This document shows positions 34,201 to 47,080 of a stretch of DNA of 64,000 bases, in pieces; within the stretch, counting starts at the first letter, position 1; each line of letters opens with the position of its first letter. The DNA is from Lates calcarifer (lineage: Eukaryota > Chordata > Actinopteri > Centropomidae): positions 14,788,236 to 14,852,235 of the forward strand of contig NC_066855.1 of NCBI RefSeq assembly GCF_001640805.2, in the 5' to 3' direction. A model generated the notes under the pieces. It was not told where the DNA came from. It worked only from the letters and a program-made list of their open reading frames with translations, and did no database searches. Position numbers and translations under genes: made by a program.

Positions 34201-36517
34201 AGTTTTACTATTTGAATCGCTGGACACAAGCATATTACAGTGTCATAGTACATACTCGCACACAAGCCACTGCAGTATCAGTATAATATATATCTCTCAA
34301 TCATTTTTTTTTATTTTTTTTTTTTACTTGGTGTCACCGTATTGTAAAACATAAATAAGACATGGTCTTAGATTTAAAAGTAGTTTAACCACAGTGTTTC
34401 CTCACATCGTACTGTTCGGACTCTGCTGACCTGATTTAACAGTTTTGTAATTTGAGGAGATGTTGGTACGGTTGAGGTGAAAAAGGAAACACATTTTGCC
34501 CACTGTTTTTAAGACAGGAAGTAAGACCGCACGCAGGCTTTCAGGATTTGTTGCTTCAGCAGAAAGCTCTACAATAATGTGTGTTGTTATTTCCCTATCT
34601 GTTCTGCAGTGTCATCTGGTCTGTCCAGATCAGCAGGCTCAGCATCCAGTGCCTTTGAGACATACAACCCCAGACCCAGCAATGCGCTGCAGCCAAGGTG
34701 CAATATAATATAAAATAAAAGTTGATATGCTTCACTCTTGTGAAGGAAATGCGTGCAGTTTAGTTTCAAAATCTTTTTGTGTAACAACCTCAAGCAATGT
34801 TTGGCCCCTCTTAAAATTTGTTTGTGCTTTTGTTGTGAAAATGAGGCAAACTGGAACATATTGTTCTTCGTAACAGTGTTTCATAACTCTGTGTAACCAC
34901 ATCTCTGTGTTTGTACCAGGGGCCAAGGAGGCATCACAGAGGGACTTGTCAAGGGGGCCCTTTCTGTGGCAGCGTCCGCTTACAAGGCTCTCTTCACTGG
35001 ACCAAACTGTTCCATACAGGTACTTAACATTTAAGCCAGCATGCACAGGAAGATGTCAGAAGTTTAGAAGAGTCGTGAGTTAGTGCTTCATTTCATAACA
35101 GCCAGACATGCTAAAATGTACTGTTCTTCAAGAAGTGATCAAAATCGTTAGAACTAGTGTGTGACATTTCCAGTATCTCAGGGTCTTGTGGAAGCTATTT
35201 GTGTTAATTGCATCAAGCAAAAATGTGCTATGATTTTTCAACCATTTTGTCATAAATGTGGATAATATTAAGTGGCCATAATCAATATTTTTATACTAAT
35301 GAAGAATAATATTTTTCAGTATAATGTGAAAGATCCTTCTTGTAGGGACAAGCCCACAAATAATTATCACTTAACTCTGCAGCTCCCCTCAGCTTTATGG
35401 AGCGTAATGTCTTTCAGCTCGTTGTTTTAGTTTTCCTGCCCAACTTTACTGTTGTGAGGCAGCTCTGAAAAGCTCTAATAAACCTACTGTCCACTACCTG
35501 CTCAGCACCAAATAGCACAGAAAGTTAACAACCATCTGGTGAACACAGTGGAGCTTTTAGCAGCTTAAGAGCCAAATATTTCCCCTGGGAGCTGGTAGAG
35601 ACCAAACACAGGATTAAAAGAGAGGGAATGTTGGACTAAAATTTTTGCAGTTTCAACAATTGCAACTCAGGTAGAAAAACATGTAATAACCAACTAATCA
35701 TAATGTATTGTCCAATGAAAGTAAAATGTGTTAAGAATAATGTGCAACAAGCCTTTGCCATTAGAACTGAACTGAACTGTGTCAGTGCAGTGCCGAGCTG
35801 CCAACAAGCTCCATTAACCCAGCGGTTCATTTAAAGTTTTTGATTAGAAATGGTTCAGTAAATGTAAAGTTAGAGAGGCTTGGTTAGAGACATAACATAG
35901 CCTTGGGGCAAGTGCTGCCTGACAAGACAAGTGTCTTCCACTGAAGTTAACAAGGAGTTTTGTTTGTGTTGTTTAAGGCCTAAATGTTATTTGATTTTGA
36001 CTCATAAAAGTCACTGTAAATAAAAGTGCTGTGATTGATAAAATGGCATTTTCACAATTTTCTGTTCACCTTTTGGGTATTTGAAAATATTGAAGCAGTA
36101 GGGTTGAATTTGAATTCATTCTTGCAATTACAATATTCACAATCAAGTTTAAGCAGTTAAACACTGTGAATATGCGTGAAACCATCAGACCAGTTGTATC
36201 TTGCGACGTCACTTGGGATGGACACACACAGCCAAAATAACACACTCACCTTCATCTCCCCATCTCATTGACCTCACTCTCCTCAGCACTCTTCTCCTGA
36301 CACATTTTTTCTCCCCCCCCCCCACCAGCGAGGCATCGACCCGGCAACCAGACAGGACCCTTCCATGATGGCCATGCTGCTGGAGATGGGCTTCAGAGAC
36401 CAGCGGCTCAACCAGCGGCTGCTGAGGAAGCACGGCTACAGCCTGCTGCATACCGTCAACGAGCTGGTGCAGATGGCCGAGGACAGGCAGAACGCAGCTG
36501 CCGACACTCAGCACTGA
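25290..36517 (+). CDS. nbr1: NBR1 selective-autophagy cargo receptor (frame break in exon 18)
   Basis: Links ubiquitinated cargo to LC3/GABARAP membranes. Exons: 25290-25391, 25723-25785, 25903-25921, 26612-26634, 27042-27224, 27510-27587, 27701-27924, 28073-28192, 28426-28725, 29066-29225, 29635-29883, 30728-30820, 31021-31096, 31242-31353, about 32233-32413, 32542-32706, 32879-33033, 33363-33797, 34112-34197, 34610-34697, 34920-35019 and 36329-36517; roughly 1060 aa. Order: PB1 (about 1-75, acidic FDEDNEE), ZZ finger (about 210-260, NCSSC...CSVCPSC...CEMC), coiled coil (about 275-305), Pro-rich linker, FW domain (about 385-500, to GPRVWCSIVVDP), LIR DDYIIVL in exon 18, membrane-binding helix GALSVAASAYKALF, UBA in the last exon. 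Odd points: exon 11 ends CTG|GCAAGT (GC-AG intron); exon 14 ends phase 2 but exon 15 seems to need phase 1 unless an AG at 32255 is used; exon 18 changes frame by one base between about 33640 and 33690, otherwise ending at TGA 33732. Confidence 0.9.
26090..26510. repeat. Dispersed repeat in nbr1 intron 3
   Basis: Two tandem-like halves, each with 'GACTAAACAATCA...GATTAATTGATAATGAGTTGCAGCTC' style words (seen as ATTAATTGATAATG at about 26268 and ATTAACTGATAATG at about 26463). Related degenerate copies are at 30225-30300 and 14260-14440. Host dispersed element, family not named. Confidence 0.6.
29529..29554. repeat. Poly(T) and TG-rich tract in nbr1 intron 10
   Basis: A T-run of about 25 bases preceded by GT-rich sequence (29455-29495), upstream of the exon 11 acceptor at 29634. 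Confidence 0.9.
31500..32170 (-). mobile_element. Decayed mariner-type DNA transposon in nbr1 intron 14
   Basis: Minus-strand pieces in shifting frames match the DD(34)D mariner transposase layout (family knowledge): FISRIITDRKSEVYG (the ITGDE(S/T)W region), then an ETKQQ-like and RPKKAR block near 31850-31990, a VHHEFA block near 31790-31840, KRPELCRESN near 31735, and a C-terminal AQGYSFEGEN near 31530. Several stops and frame changes make it non-functional; the first catalytic Asp region reads TDRKSE instead of TGDES. I could not fix both inverted ends, so limits are approximate. Confidence 0.75.
35340..35640. repeat. Dispersed non-autonomous repeat in nbr1 intron 21
   Basis: Shares the ordered words GTTTTAGTTTTC, GCCCA(A/C)..TTTACT, GCTTTTAGCAGCT, GCCAAATATTTCCCCTGG, GGTAGAGACCAAACAC and ATGTTGGACT with 49530-49860, and weaker with 44930-45080. 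Family not named. Confidence 0.65.
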
Positions 36518-38040
36518 GGGAGGGGGGGGGGGTGGGGGGCTGAGAGAAAGCTACTGTGAGGCTGTTAAAGAGTCATTGGAGGGAAATTTATTTGATTTTT
36601 AAACATAATGTAAAGAGAGTATTTAGATTACGACCTGTGTATGGCTTAGCCTTTACAGCGGCTGGATTTATTTTGAGTTATTTAAAGAAGAGACAAAGAA
36701 AACCTATTTATGATTCATGCAACTGGTTGATAGTGGATAGTTTATTTGGACCAATAAGAAAACAAAGTCGCTTGAAATATTTAAAAAAAGGAACTAAAAT
36801 GAAATAGGAGCATTTATTTCTTGAACACTGAATGAAATGAGCATTCATGAACGGCTTCTCCTGCCTTTGCCTTTAATTTAGCTTCAACATTTTGATGAAA
36901 TTAACCATATATACACACTTGTAAATTTCTATGGATAGTGGTTAACCTTTGCCATGTCTTGTTTACCTGGGCCATAGAGCTTTATTGTGTCGGTCAAAAG
37001 GAGCGGGAGCTGTGTAGTTTTGACAGGGACGAAAAAAGTGTGTATTTCAGCTCTTCATCAGCTCTTTAGTGTTTGTATGGCTGTTGTAGCTGCTTCCTCT
37101 GCGCAAAAAATAACTCGTCTTTTGTCAGGGCCTGGCTAGATTCTTCTCACAAATAGAGCAGTGACGGTGAATATCGTTGAATGTCATTAAAAAAAAAGGT
37201 AGAAATGTTCTGAAAAGCCAGCTCTTATTTTAAGACGATGCTACCGAAGCTACATGGATACTCTGGGTGTTAAAGGGTCAGCAGTGCCGTAGTAGGAACA
37301 ACAAAACAGATATTTACGACTTTTCTCAATTATCGTAGTGAAATCTGCCTAAACAATGCAATCTTTTTCTGTATCAGAGTACTGTTATTTTAGACGTTGA
37401 CATGTGGAATGTATACAAAAACTGTCCGAACAGATCACTGTTCAGACTCAGATGTTTTCTACTGCTTTTTAGGAGACACCTGCATGACAGGTAGAGGCTT
37501 TAGAGACGAGTCGTGTCCTTGTGTCTTAGCACAGTCACAGTGGAAAATGTCTGCTTTTTGCGTCATTGTTTTGAACTACCCTTGCCTGCATTTTCATGTG
37601 TCAACACTCAACCACAAACTGAAAAACTAGCAACTGTCATTCAGCACTAATCCAAACCTAGATGTCTCTAACAACACATTCCATAATCTCTTAGTGGAAC
37701 CAAGTATATTTTTTGTCATTACATTGCCTTTATGAAAGGATTTTCAGTTTACTGAGATATACATAGGATGATTCAACATTGTGGTGTGTGTGTGTAGATT
37801 TAAGTTAATGTACATTTCTGTTGAATCATTTCTCCTTGTGTGTGTGTGTGGGTGTGGTTGAGGATTTTTGAACCATATTTTCTTATGTTGATGATTTCCC
37901 ATGACTTAAAAGAATCATGCTCCAGAGAATAATTCTGAATATATCTACTATGCTTGTCAAATTATTCTTCTGCCACAGAGTGTAAACATAAAATACCCTT
38001 CTACTGTCAATCTGCCAATAAACTATTTGCACATCTCTCC
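36518..38040 (+). other. nbr1 3' UTR
   Basis: Sequence after the TGA to AATAAA at 38017-38022. A poly(G) tract at 36520-36538 follows the stop. An 83-codon open frame at 36556-36807 has no recognisable domain and is not called. Confidence 0.55.
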
Positions 38041-38049
38041 TGTTTCTTT

Positions 38050-39430
38050 GCCCCTCTGTTAATGATGAATATCTGAATGTAGGTCATGCCACACTGCACG
38101 CACTATATGAATTACATACAGTGCAAGTGCCACAAGCACAGAGGTTACAGTGTACTATACAGTGTAGCATATTTTAATAGCCTTTGTGTACTAAAAGACT
38201 AGATTACAGAGAGGGCAACAACCCCAGGTTCATGTCAGCTGGTTGTGCACAGTTTGATCATTTGTTGATTTATGAAGTTATTTACGAAGCTAAAAGCTTG
38301 AGTCAAATTCAAATTCTGCAAAGAGAATGCAGATGTTTGCACACAAGATGGTAATCACCCTACATCCAGAACTAAATTAAAGTAAACCAGATCCAACAAT
38401 CCACCTGCCAGCACCTCCAAAGCTCACTAAATTACAGTATAATTTGTAAAGGTGAAAACAAGTTTACAGGAGGTGCATATAAAGTTGAATATTCCTTAAA
38501 TTAAACTGCCTGTTGACACATTCACAGAACATAAAAACAACTTTAGAGGAGTTGGTGTTTGGGCTAAAAATAACTACTTATTTATTAAATGAATCAACAT
38601 TTTGGAAGAGTTAGATGAAAAATTACAGAAATATAATTAACCAGATGTTGATTTTTCCACTGGACAGCAAATGTACATAATAATTATGGTAATTCTTAAA
38701 GGAAACCAGTGTGACTGTCAATTAGAAATTTCACGTCAGAGTCAGATGATTACTTGACACAAATCGCTCTGACCTCCTCCTATTTGCAGACTGTGACTCG
38801 GCAACAGACTCAAAACAAGTGTCAGAATTCATTATGGCCACTAGAGGCCGTTGTTACATTAATATAATTATATCTCTTTATTGGGCATTTGCTGAAACAT
38901 TTGACTGGCTGGTTTCCGGGTGGTCTGGGCAAATAATGAACCCACATGTTCACCTGCTTTGAATTTGGAAGTAACAAAGTAATAAATACAAGGCACAGAG
39001 GGCACAGGGTAAGTGGGGTCGGGGGTCAGAAGGGGTTTTCCTTCCACGGCCCCACAACAGGTGAAGCCGGCCATGCTGTGCCTGCAGCTGAACAAAAATC
39101 CAATGTAAAAGGCTTTACCTGTCATGCTTTACACTTGAATTAATTAAGTATATCGTGCCTGAGCACGTGTTACAGTAGTGTATCCGTGAAGGAGAGTCAA
39201 TCAAATTAAACGTAGCACATGTGATCCGCCAGTGGACGCAGCCTTCACTGACCTGGCACCTACAGAAGAAGGAAGTGTTCCTCCCACTAGACTCTGGTTG
39301 TGTAGAGACAGTAGAGTGTACGGCTGTATTAATGTAGCTTTTCAAACAGCACTAGCAAGAACAACAACAAAAAGAATCCAGCGGTGCAGCAGTTTATGTC
39401 TCCACACTGGGAGACATTTGGACTTTAAAG
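38050..39430. other. Intergenic sequence between nbr1 and tmem106a
   Basis: No gene. A fragment near 38385-38425 (CACCTGCCAGCACCTCCAAA) matches a dispersed fish repeat. The right end (39180-39450) is CpG-richer and is the likely tmem106a promoter. Confidence 0.5.
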
Positions 39431-39446
39431 CGAAGTCGTGTCGGAG
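39430..39446 (+). other. Possible 5' non-coding exon end of tmem106a
   Basis: A strong donor, CGGAG|GTAAGTGCG, at 39446/39447 in the CpG-richer patch. The tmem106a ATG exon has an acceptor immediately upstream (CAATAAAG at about 41434), so a non-coding first exon is needed; this is the best candidate I see. Inference. Confidence 0.35.
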
Positions 39447-40464
39447 GTAAGTGCGCAGGCGAAGAAGCATCCTGAACCGCTGTGAGCTCAACTAACGCGC
39501 GGCGATTTCTCCCTCACATGTGCTGTTAAAGTGGCATAAGCCATATTTTAACTCTTTCAGACGGTAACATAAGACTGACAACCAAGATTTCTATAATTAA
39601 CAAGTCTTTAATACATCTGAGTACGTCTAAGTCTGCTGTGAGTCGTGGTCTCTCCACATTTTAATGACGCATGGTCTTAGTTGGAACCAGCGTTTCTTAA
39701 GTTGAATAAGTAGTCTTATTCAAGACTGACTCAGAGGAACTCTTCCACCAAAATGCTTAACACAACATTAAGAACTTGCTCTGCTGAGAAAAGGCCTCTG
39801 TGACTTTTATATTATTACATTATTAGATTGTTCTAACTGCTTCATTAATGTCTTAAGTAGCATTTTGCTGTTGTAGTTGTTTGAGATGGAGCTAATGGAA
39901 CTATTTTATAGAGGCTTAAGTTGCATGTATCATTACATCATGATTGATTTTGAAGGTAAAAGCTTCATTTGTACAATAACTAGTTAATACAACTGTCAGA
40001 TAAACGAGGCAGAGTGAAAACTACATTTTTTCACCTGAATCTTTGTGGAGTAAAAGTACAAAGTAGCCTAAGACATAAGTAGTTAAGTAAATGTACTTAG
40101 TTACATTCCACCACTGCAGAATGATGGTCCAAATTTGTCATATTAAAGCTTTGTTTACATCGGTAATTATTGTAAATGGTGTACACAGTGTAATTTTATA
40201 TAATGTAGGTGAAGATAGCTGCAGTTTGTACTGATTTTGATGTTTAACAAAAACCCCTGCTTTTTGATGTTGGAGGAAGTTGAATTGCAGCTACGCCAGT
40301 TTTGAGAATCATGAATTGTACTAACACGATGACTATAATTCATGCTAAAATAAAGTGAAAACGCTCTCTAGAAGTGCATTAGGAATACTGTACTTTTACT
40401 GTTGACACACTGTGTTTGTGGAGCTACAGTTCAGCATAAATAAATTAGAATGACACCAGGTAGA

Positions 40465-40700
40465 GTTCACACCTCCACCAAGGCCAAACAATCCTATAAC
40501 AATAATCCAATAATCCTGGTCTGTCTGACTCTTATCCACCCCTTTAACTTGATCCACACTGGATTCATGGGTTCTTCTCTGGCCTGTGCTCTATCCTTCC
40601 ACCAAGTGTGGCTCAAATCGGCTCAGTACTTTTTTGTGTGATCCTGCTAACAAACAAACTAACATGGATGGAAAGTTAACCTCCTTGGCGGAGGTAACAA
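40465..40700. repeat. Dispersed MITE-like element with terminal inverted repeats
   Basis: Begins CACACCTCCACCAAGG (about 40470) and ends CCTTGGCGGAGGTAAC (about 40683), an imperfect terminal inverted repeat around about 200 bp, with GATCCACACTGGATTC inside. It resembles a common fish non-autonomous element. Confidence 0.6.
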
Positions 40701-41437
40701 AACAAGCCAGTTTACTGTAGCTTGCTCATAGAAAAGATGGACGGAGTTCAAATCCATCCGCTGAGTGCTCACTTCAAAATTAGTCTATTTTTATAATCAC
40801 ACCTGAATTTTACATGTAAGGGTAGTTCAGAAATAAAGAATGGAAAACATCTGCGTCTTAGTTTTTATGTCACTGTATAGAGTGTGCTGCTGACTAAATG
40901 AAAAATGAACTGTAAAATGTACCAATCTACAGATTTAATAACAACTCAGGTCAGCTCAGGTTTCACATATTTCATGCTGCAGACAATATAGTGAAAGCAG
41001 AATGATTCAGTAAATGACCACAACTTCCAGTCAAACTACAAAGTCATTTCTAATTATTGCATCATTGGCAGAAAAGCCTGATGAATAAAACCTGCATGCA
41101 TGTATTTTATCCAACAGGAATGCCTGATACTAAAAGTGTTTGCAGGTCTTACTAAGTTGCAATAGAACTATAAAATAAAGTATTTTTCTGTCACTCCCAC
41201 ACTGCTGACTCTGCTTACATCCCTGACATGTGGTGCAAGAATGAGCTTTTATTAGTCATTTAAAGGTTTGTGAGGGAGCCTGGTATCAAAGGTGACTGCC
41301 AGAGGCCTCACAGGAAGGATGACAGAGGGGTTTTTCTGTGGAAGTGCTGCACGTACTGTAAAGCTCTATGAGTTTTGGGTGCTTTTCCAGACATTTTTGA
41401 CTCATCTTTTTTGTTCTTTTCCTTTCAATAAAGTGCC

Positions 41438-41917
41438 ATGGATACACCAGGGCATAGCAGCAAAATGACAGAGGTTCCTGATCTGACCAGAGCAACGGAG
41501 AAGGTGAAAACGCTGAAGCACTTTCCTCCATACGGCTCCATAAATGGACACTCAACAGGAGACACCTGCCCCACATGTCGCGGAACCGGGCGTATTCCCA
41601 GAGGTTTGTTTTCCTGCAGTCAAAAAAAAAATAAATCTGTTTTTAAACATCTAGACGACCCATTTTCACTATTTTTATAGTCCAATTTACACCTCCCTCA
41701 TCCTCTCATTTCATGTTCTGCGATAGCGGAACCGCATTAGACTGAAACAGACACAGATCTTCCCCAGCACTTTCACATCAGTTTTGTGGTAAAAACAGGA
41801 GTTGGGAGGAAACTGCTAATTTCCTTCTGATCTGTTGTGTTGGCAGGTCATGAGGACCAGCTAGTGGCCGTGATCCCATGTAACGATGTCAGACTGAAAC
41901 CCAGACGCACGTAAGGA

Positions 41918-41955
<38 letters not shown>

Positions 41956-44900
41956 ACACAGAGGTGGAATATACCTAAGCACATTTACTTTAACTTGTCT
42001 ATTTTCATTTCTTGCTACATTTCAGATGGAAATATTGTACTTTTTACTCAGTTACATTGATTTGACACCTTTAGTTACTTTACATGTAAAATAATGATAC
42101 ATTTGTAAAATATAATACAGTGCCACAGAATAAACTACCTAACTTTATGTAAAACCTCAACCAGCTACGACACTAAACTGCTACTTACACAAATAAACCA
42201 GTAATAACAATCCAATGGAATAATTTTATACTGCAGTTTTTCTATTTTTTCTTAAGTAAAGAATGTGAATACTTCCTTCACCACCGTGTGTGAGAAAATG
42301 TTTAAATATAGTTGAATACATCTTTTTATTATATTTTTATACAGAGTTAGTATGTCTTTGTCTTTCACATTCACACTTTCATAACTGTTAAACCAAAGTA
42401 TTTATTTAACATGATCAGTTTGCATGTTTGTGTTTTGTTTCAGGAAGCTGTATGTGTGTGTGTCCATGGCCCTGTGTCTCCTTGTTTGCTGTCTGATCCT
42501 CTTCTTCCTCTTCCCCCGGAGCGTCACCCTGACACCTGTGTCTGTGCTGTCAGTCATGGTCTACTTCACCCCAGATACAGTGGATATGGAGGTCACAGTA
42601 AGTAACAGGTACTCAAGAGTGCAGCCAGTTACATGTGAATCTTTAGCCACAATAATCCGCCCTATAACGCTAAATAGATTCATAATGATTTTTGTAACAT
42701 ATTAGTCAGTGAGCTTTAGAGGTGCTGGTTTGGTGGCTAGCTGTTTCCTTCGTGCTAAGCTAACTGTGTCCGGCCTGCACTTCATATTTAGCGTACAGAT
42801 GCTAAAGAGTGGGAGTGAGGGTGGCACTGGTCCTCCCATAATGCTCAGCAAGAAATGAGCAAAATAAGCATATTATTTCCCAAAATGTGAAAAGAAAAGC
42901 ATCAGAACAACATTTAAAAACATAACAACAAGAAATATAATATCAACTGAAACAGAGTAAAATCAACCAAAAATAATAGTCAAGAGATGCAGTTTGAATG
43001 CAGCTACAGTGCAGTAGTAAGTGACCTTAAGGCAGCACTACATAACTTGCTAGGCAGAAAGAATTACCAAGCTAGCTTCTTCAGTGGACTGCAGTTCTCG
43101 CAGGAGATTATACCTGATCAATCCAAGTTACACAGAGCAAGAGCAGGAATGAAAGAGGCTCCATTCTCCCTGTTACAAGTCACTGTGCCATCGAACTGAT
43201 TCTTAAGCTGTTGTTTTAAGGTAAAATATTTGCATAATGTTCCTGTAATACTTTGCTTTTCCTCAAGAATATTAGAAATGTTTTTTGGCCCAAAGTTGTG
43301 AATTATAAACTAGCGGCAACTTAAAATGTTTTTTATAATTAACTGGAAGCAGAGTAAAGATTGAAGTGTGAACGTGCACAACATAGGACAGATATACAGT
43401 ACATACAACATGTTATACAGTGTGCTTTCTACTACTGTACCTGAACTTACTGAGCCACTGTCTTTTTATTGTACATGTCAAAACACCATCTTCAGAGAAC
43501 CCTCTGAATGGTGTTCACATGACACACTGTATATAACTGCTGCAGCTATGAGAAAGACAAAGTCCCCTGAGACTCTTTAATGACAGAAAGGTGTGTCGTG
43601 TGCACCTGACCAGCTGTGTGTGTTCTCTTCTCTCCTCTAGAATCTCATCAACATCACCAACGAGAACTTTGTCCCGGTTCAGATAGCCGAGTTCAGCATT
43701 CAGAGTCTGGTCACCGACATAGTTGTGGGTAAGACCAAGATATCTAACATGACCGCCATCCAGTCCCGATCACAGAAGTCGGTGAGTTTTTCCAAGATGA
43801 TTCAAAACAAAATGTATTGTTGATATATTTTCTCATGCAAAAATACTCTTACATCTCTATCTTCAACTTCTCCTAGTACACCATTAAAATTGACCTGCCT
43901 ATTACGGATAAAGGCTTAAAGTAAGTTTGAAATAAACCATAGAACATTCCAGTTTCTACTATTATTGTTTACATGTATGAACTCAGCACATGTCCACACA
44001 GCTGATAACCGTTTCATTTCTTTCAGCTCTTACTGCAAGTCGGGCTCTATCAAGATTCACACCCTATTTCTGGAGTTGCAGTACGTGTCAATCTCAATCT
44101 GAAACTTTAGCGGAAGAGGCTGACACATGAGCATATCTCAAATCCACAGGGTGTTACAGACATTGCTGTGTGTGTGCAGGCTCATAAACCACAACCACAA
44201 AATAGGTTATCTTCAAAAAGTAGCCTTATCCTTTGACGTTGAATCTGTAAATCTGAAATGTTCCATCAAGATAACACAAAGATCATGTCTTGTCTGTTTT
44301 ATCTGAATAGTTGCTTTTTACCTCAAATGTGTTTGAATAAGTATTCTCCAAGGATTTGAATGGGTCGAATTTTTGCAAGTAAATGCAAATAAATGGCAGC
44401 AAACCTTTCTTGAGGCTGATCAGGGGCCAGCCAAGTACAGCCTCTGGACACAGTGTTACATTAACATTAATTCATTTGGCTTCTGTACTAGTGGTAGCAT
44501 CACTGTCAGTAAAAATTGTCAGTATTTGCTGAGGTTCCCTTCAGTCAGCTTGTATCGGCCATACCCAACCAACCAGAGGCCACAGAGAACATGAAGCTTC
44601 AGTAAATAGGCTATTACTCATTCCAGACAAAGCAGCCACACTATAACATTTCCTGTTAAATTGAAAACCACACAGTATCTGTCACAGTTTAACTTAGTTA
44701 TGTAGTTATTTACTGTACCACTTGCGATAACGCTGCATTTCTTGTTAACAGGAATAAAAGAACAGTTACACTTGGGGGCAGCAGAACAAGCTGAAAACAT
44801 ATTAAACTGATTGATCATTAATTTATAAAATGGTTATGGTGAATGTTTCAGAAGACAGATATTAACACAACAGCAGACACAATAGCATTCATGTAGACTT

Positions 44901-45463
44901 GTGTAACTCCAATGTTAACTCTCCTTTTAGCTCTGTTTTGGTCTCCACTAGCTCTTGAGGAAAACATCAGGTTCTTTAGCTGCTAAATGCTTATGTTTGG
45001 TGCCTCGCAGGCAGTGCACAGTGGGTTTACCAGAGCTTTTTTTTGTGCAAATAGCTGCTTGTTGTGGCTGGAAACAAGTTTGTTGAGTGTGGAGTTTGCG
45101 GACCAGAAAAACAAAACAATAAGCTAAAAGATGTTAAGACATTCTTTAGAGTTCAGGAAAACTGCAGAGTCATGTAGCAGTGAATTCATCACTACAGGCC
45201 ACCGCGTTCACATTTCACACAGTTATTTGATCCATTGTTAATATAAAAAAATATTGATTCATGCAGCTTGAAATGTTACAAAATCATGACATAGCAGATA
45301 CTGGCTCTGACTTGTCTCTCATACTGTTTTTTTTTAAATTCTTTTTGCCCCCAGAATGACGATGAATATTTCCTATCTCTCTCACATGGAGCAGCTGTCT
45401 CTGAACACCTTTGAGTATATTGACTGTGGCACCAATTCAACAATCCCACATCCTGTGAGATGA
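41438..45463 (+). CDS. tmem106a: Transmembrane protein 106A
   Basis: A type II membrane protein of the lysosome/plasma membrane family TMEM106. Seven coding exons: 41438-41603, 41847-41910, 42444-42597, 43641-43781, 43877-43920, 44027-44080 and 45355-45463; 732 bp, 243 aa, phases all consistent. The cytosolic part has a CPTCRGTGRIP cysteine motif as in TMEM106 proteins (the human protein has CPTCQGSGKIP). One long hydrophobic helix is encoded in exon 4 (LCLLVCCLILFFLFPRS), and the lumenal part has sequons NIT, NMT, NIS and NST. The start is chosen by the Kozak-like GCCATGG and the exon acceptor just before it. Position between nbr1 and arl4d fits conserved synteny and picks paralogue A. Length is slightly under human (262). 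Confidence 0.92.
41921..41953. repeat. GT microsatellite in tmem106a intron
   Basis: About fifteen GT units, ten bases after the exon donor at 41911. Confidence 0.9.
41965..42290. repeat. Dispersed TACTT-type repeat in tmem106a intron
   Basis: GAGGTGGAATATACC at the left and CTTCCTTCACCACCGTGTGTG at the right (interrupted match), with TTTACTCAGTTACATTGATTTGA inside, as in the 11020-11135 copy. Same family as 8420-8755. Confidence 0.55.
42720..42800. repeat. Fragment of 'GCTAGCTGTTTCC' dispersed repeat
   Basis: GTGGCTAGCTGTTTCC, GTGCTAAGCTAACTG: reverse orientation of the element at 58370-58590. Confidence 0.5.
44930..45080. repeat. Fragment of dispersed 'CTTTAGCTGCTAAATGCT' repeat
   Basis: TTTTGGTCTCCACTAGCTC, TTAGCTGCTAAATGCTTA, AAATAGCTGCTTGTTG; related in word content to 35340-35640 and 49530-49860, in opposite orientation. 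Inside the last tmem106a intron. Confidence 0.5.
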
Positions 45464-45985
45464 TGAAATCAAAATGAAAAACACCAAAGTCGCAGTGTGA
45501 AATAATGGGTATCTTGGCTGCATCATCACTTTATCTCCTTTGTATGGAATGTGAATGTGTGAATGATAAACTACTGTGAAAATGCATCTTTATCTTATTC
45601 TGTATGTTCTTTCAGAATACTTTCAGACTTATATCAATCACTACAAAGTTCCAATTTAAAAATATAGATACTTCAAATGTTCTTATATCTTGGCATGAAC
45701 TCTTACTTTTAAGAGACCTGCCTTTAAATCTGTATTATGGGTAAATTAGTCTCATAAAATCGTGTGAAACAGGCACAAAATGCTGAAATGCAAAGTGTGA
45801 AAAGTGTGTTTTCATTTTAAGACTTGTAAACTTTGTAAAAATGTAAGTAATTGCACAACATTTTTGGAAACATCTTAATTTTTTTTTGGGCAGGATGCCA
45901 CACATTGTGTAAACAGGATGTTGATCTCTGATAATTTTGTCTTTTGTCATTTGCACTTTATTAAACTGTGTCATTTAAGGTTCTG
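45464..45985 (+). other. tmem106a 3' UTR
   Basis: From TGA to an ATTAAA at about 45960-45965. Confidence 0.45.
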
Positions 45986-45989
45986 TTGT

Positions 45990-46880
45990 GACTTCTATAT
46001 TATAATCCGTGAGTCACCATCATCATTTCAGAATTTCTTCACATTTTGAACCTTAACTCTTGTAACTTTGCCTAAATTACAAAGTCATACTGTATTTTCT
46101 CACAGTGGTTTCTGACCATGCATAATATTTTGGTTTTATTCTATTTGCTCATTTGACTTTTACTTGCAGTATTTTTATATTGAGGTATTGTAATTGAGTA
46201 CTTCTCCCACAACAGGTGGCTGAGCTGTGCTGATTAAAATTAAAATCCAAATAGTTTTGTTGTGTGTGCAGACTACATGTTTACAACAAACAAACATTTT
46301 ATTCTGGCAAACTGGGTACCTGGAGTTGAAGACACTCATAATGACTTCAATATTATTGTTTTTAATAATGAATGTTTTTTTAACCTACCACATCATATTA
46401 GAGTCAATATAACGCCAAAGTGTAATAAAACAAAAACATCTAGAAAAGACTCATATTTTGCTCCAGTCCTTGAAGTTCTTGAGAGTGGACACAGGGGGGA
46501 GCCAATGCTTTGTTAGGTGACCCCCACCTTTGACAGCTGTGAAGTAGTGGTGTGGAAATACTCTGTTTTGGGGCTGTGTGGCAGCTGTTAACACATGAAA
46601 CACTGCACAGACAGAGGGAAGAGTGGATTCTTTTAAATATCAGCTAATTCTATATGCGAATATCCTGCAGTTAGTGAGAAGAAACTGAGAGTGAAAAGAG
46701 GCTGGTTTGAATAACAGACCTCAAAATCCACCATGAACCACTTCAGAAACACAAACCGAGGCTTTTTATTTATCCATTAAGAACTTAATATATACCAAAT
46801 CAACCTGCAGATGTGACAAAGCTCAGTAAAACACTGAATCTCATTCAAGTGTCAGTGGTTAACGTGCCACCACAGACCGA
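45990..46880. other. Intergenic sequence between tmem106a and arl4d
   Basis: A/T-rich, no gene. A TACTT repeat remnant is at 46130-46215. CpG content rises from about 46860 into the arl4d 5' region. Confidence 0.5.
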
Positions 46881-46959
46881 CAGGGGGCGTGGTTTAGCCG
46901 TCCAGGTGGCCGTGACGTCACCCAGGCTTGAGGTGCTGTGCTCTCGAGTCTCCTCAAAT

Positions 46960-47080
46960 CTCTTCAGTGCTGCTGGAGGAGGAGAGCAGGAGCGGATGTG
47001 ACCACCGGGACACAACATCATCTGTCGACTATGGATGTGTTTATTTCGTGTGGATGATGGTTTCGCGGCGCATTTAGAAG
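46960..47080 (+). other. Possible arl4d 5' non-coding exon
   Basis: A CpG-bearing stretch (46860-47080) ends in AGAAG|GTATGG at 47080/47081, a usable donor. A matching acceptor (CTGAGGACAG) lies near 47972, before the coding exon. Arl4 genes typically have the whole CDS in one exon behind non-coding 5' exons. Inference. Confidence 0.35.

Noticed and set aside
36556..36807. 83-codon lysine-rich frame after the nbr1 stop
   Set aside because: Lies in the 3' UTR, no family recognised, A/T-rich codons.
43368..43580. 70-codon frame in a tmem106a intron
   Set aside because: No splice sites in phase with neighbours, no domain.
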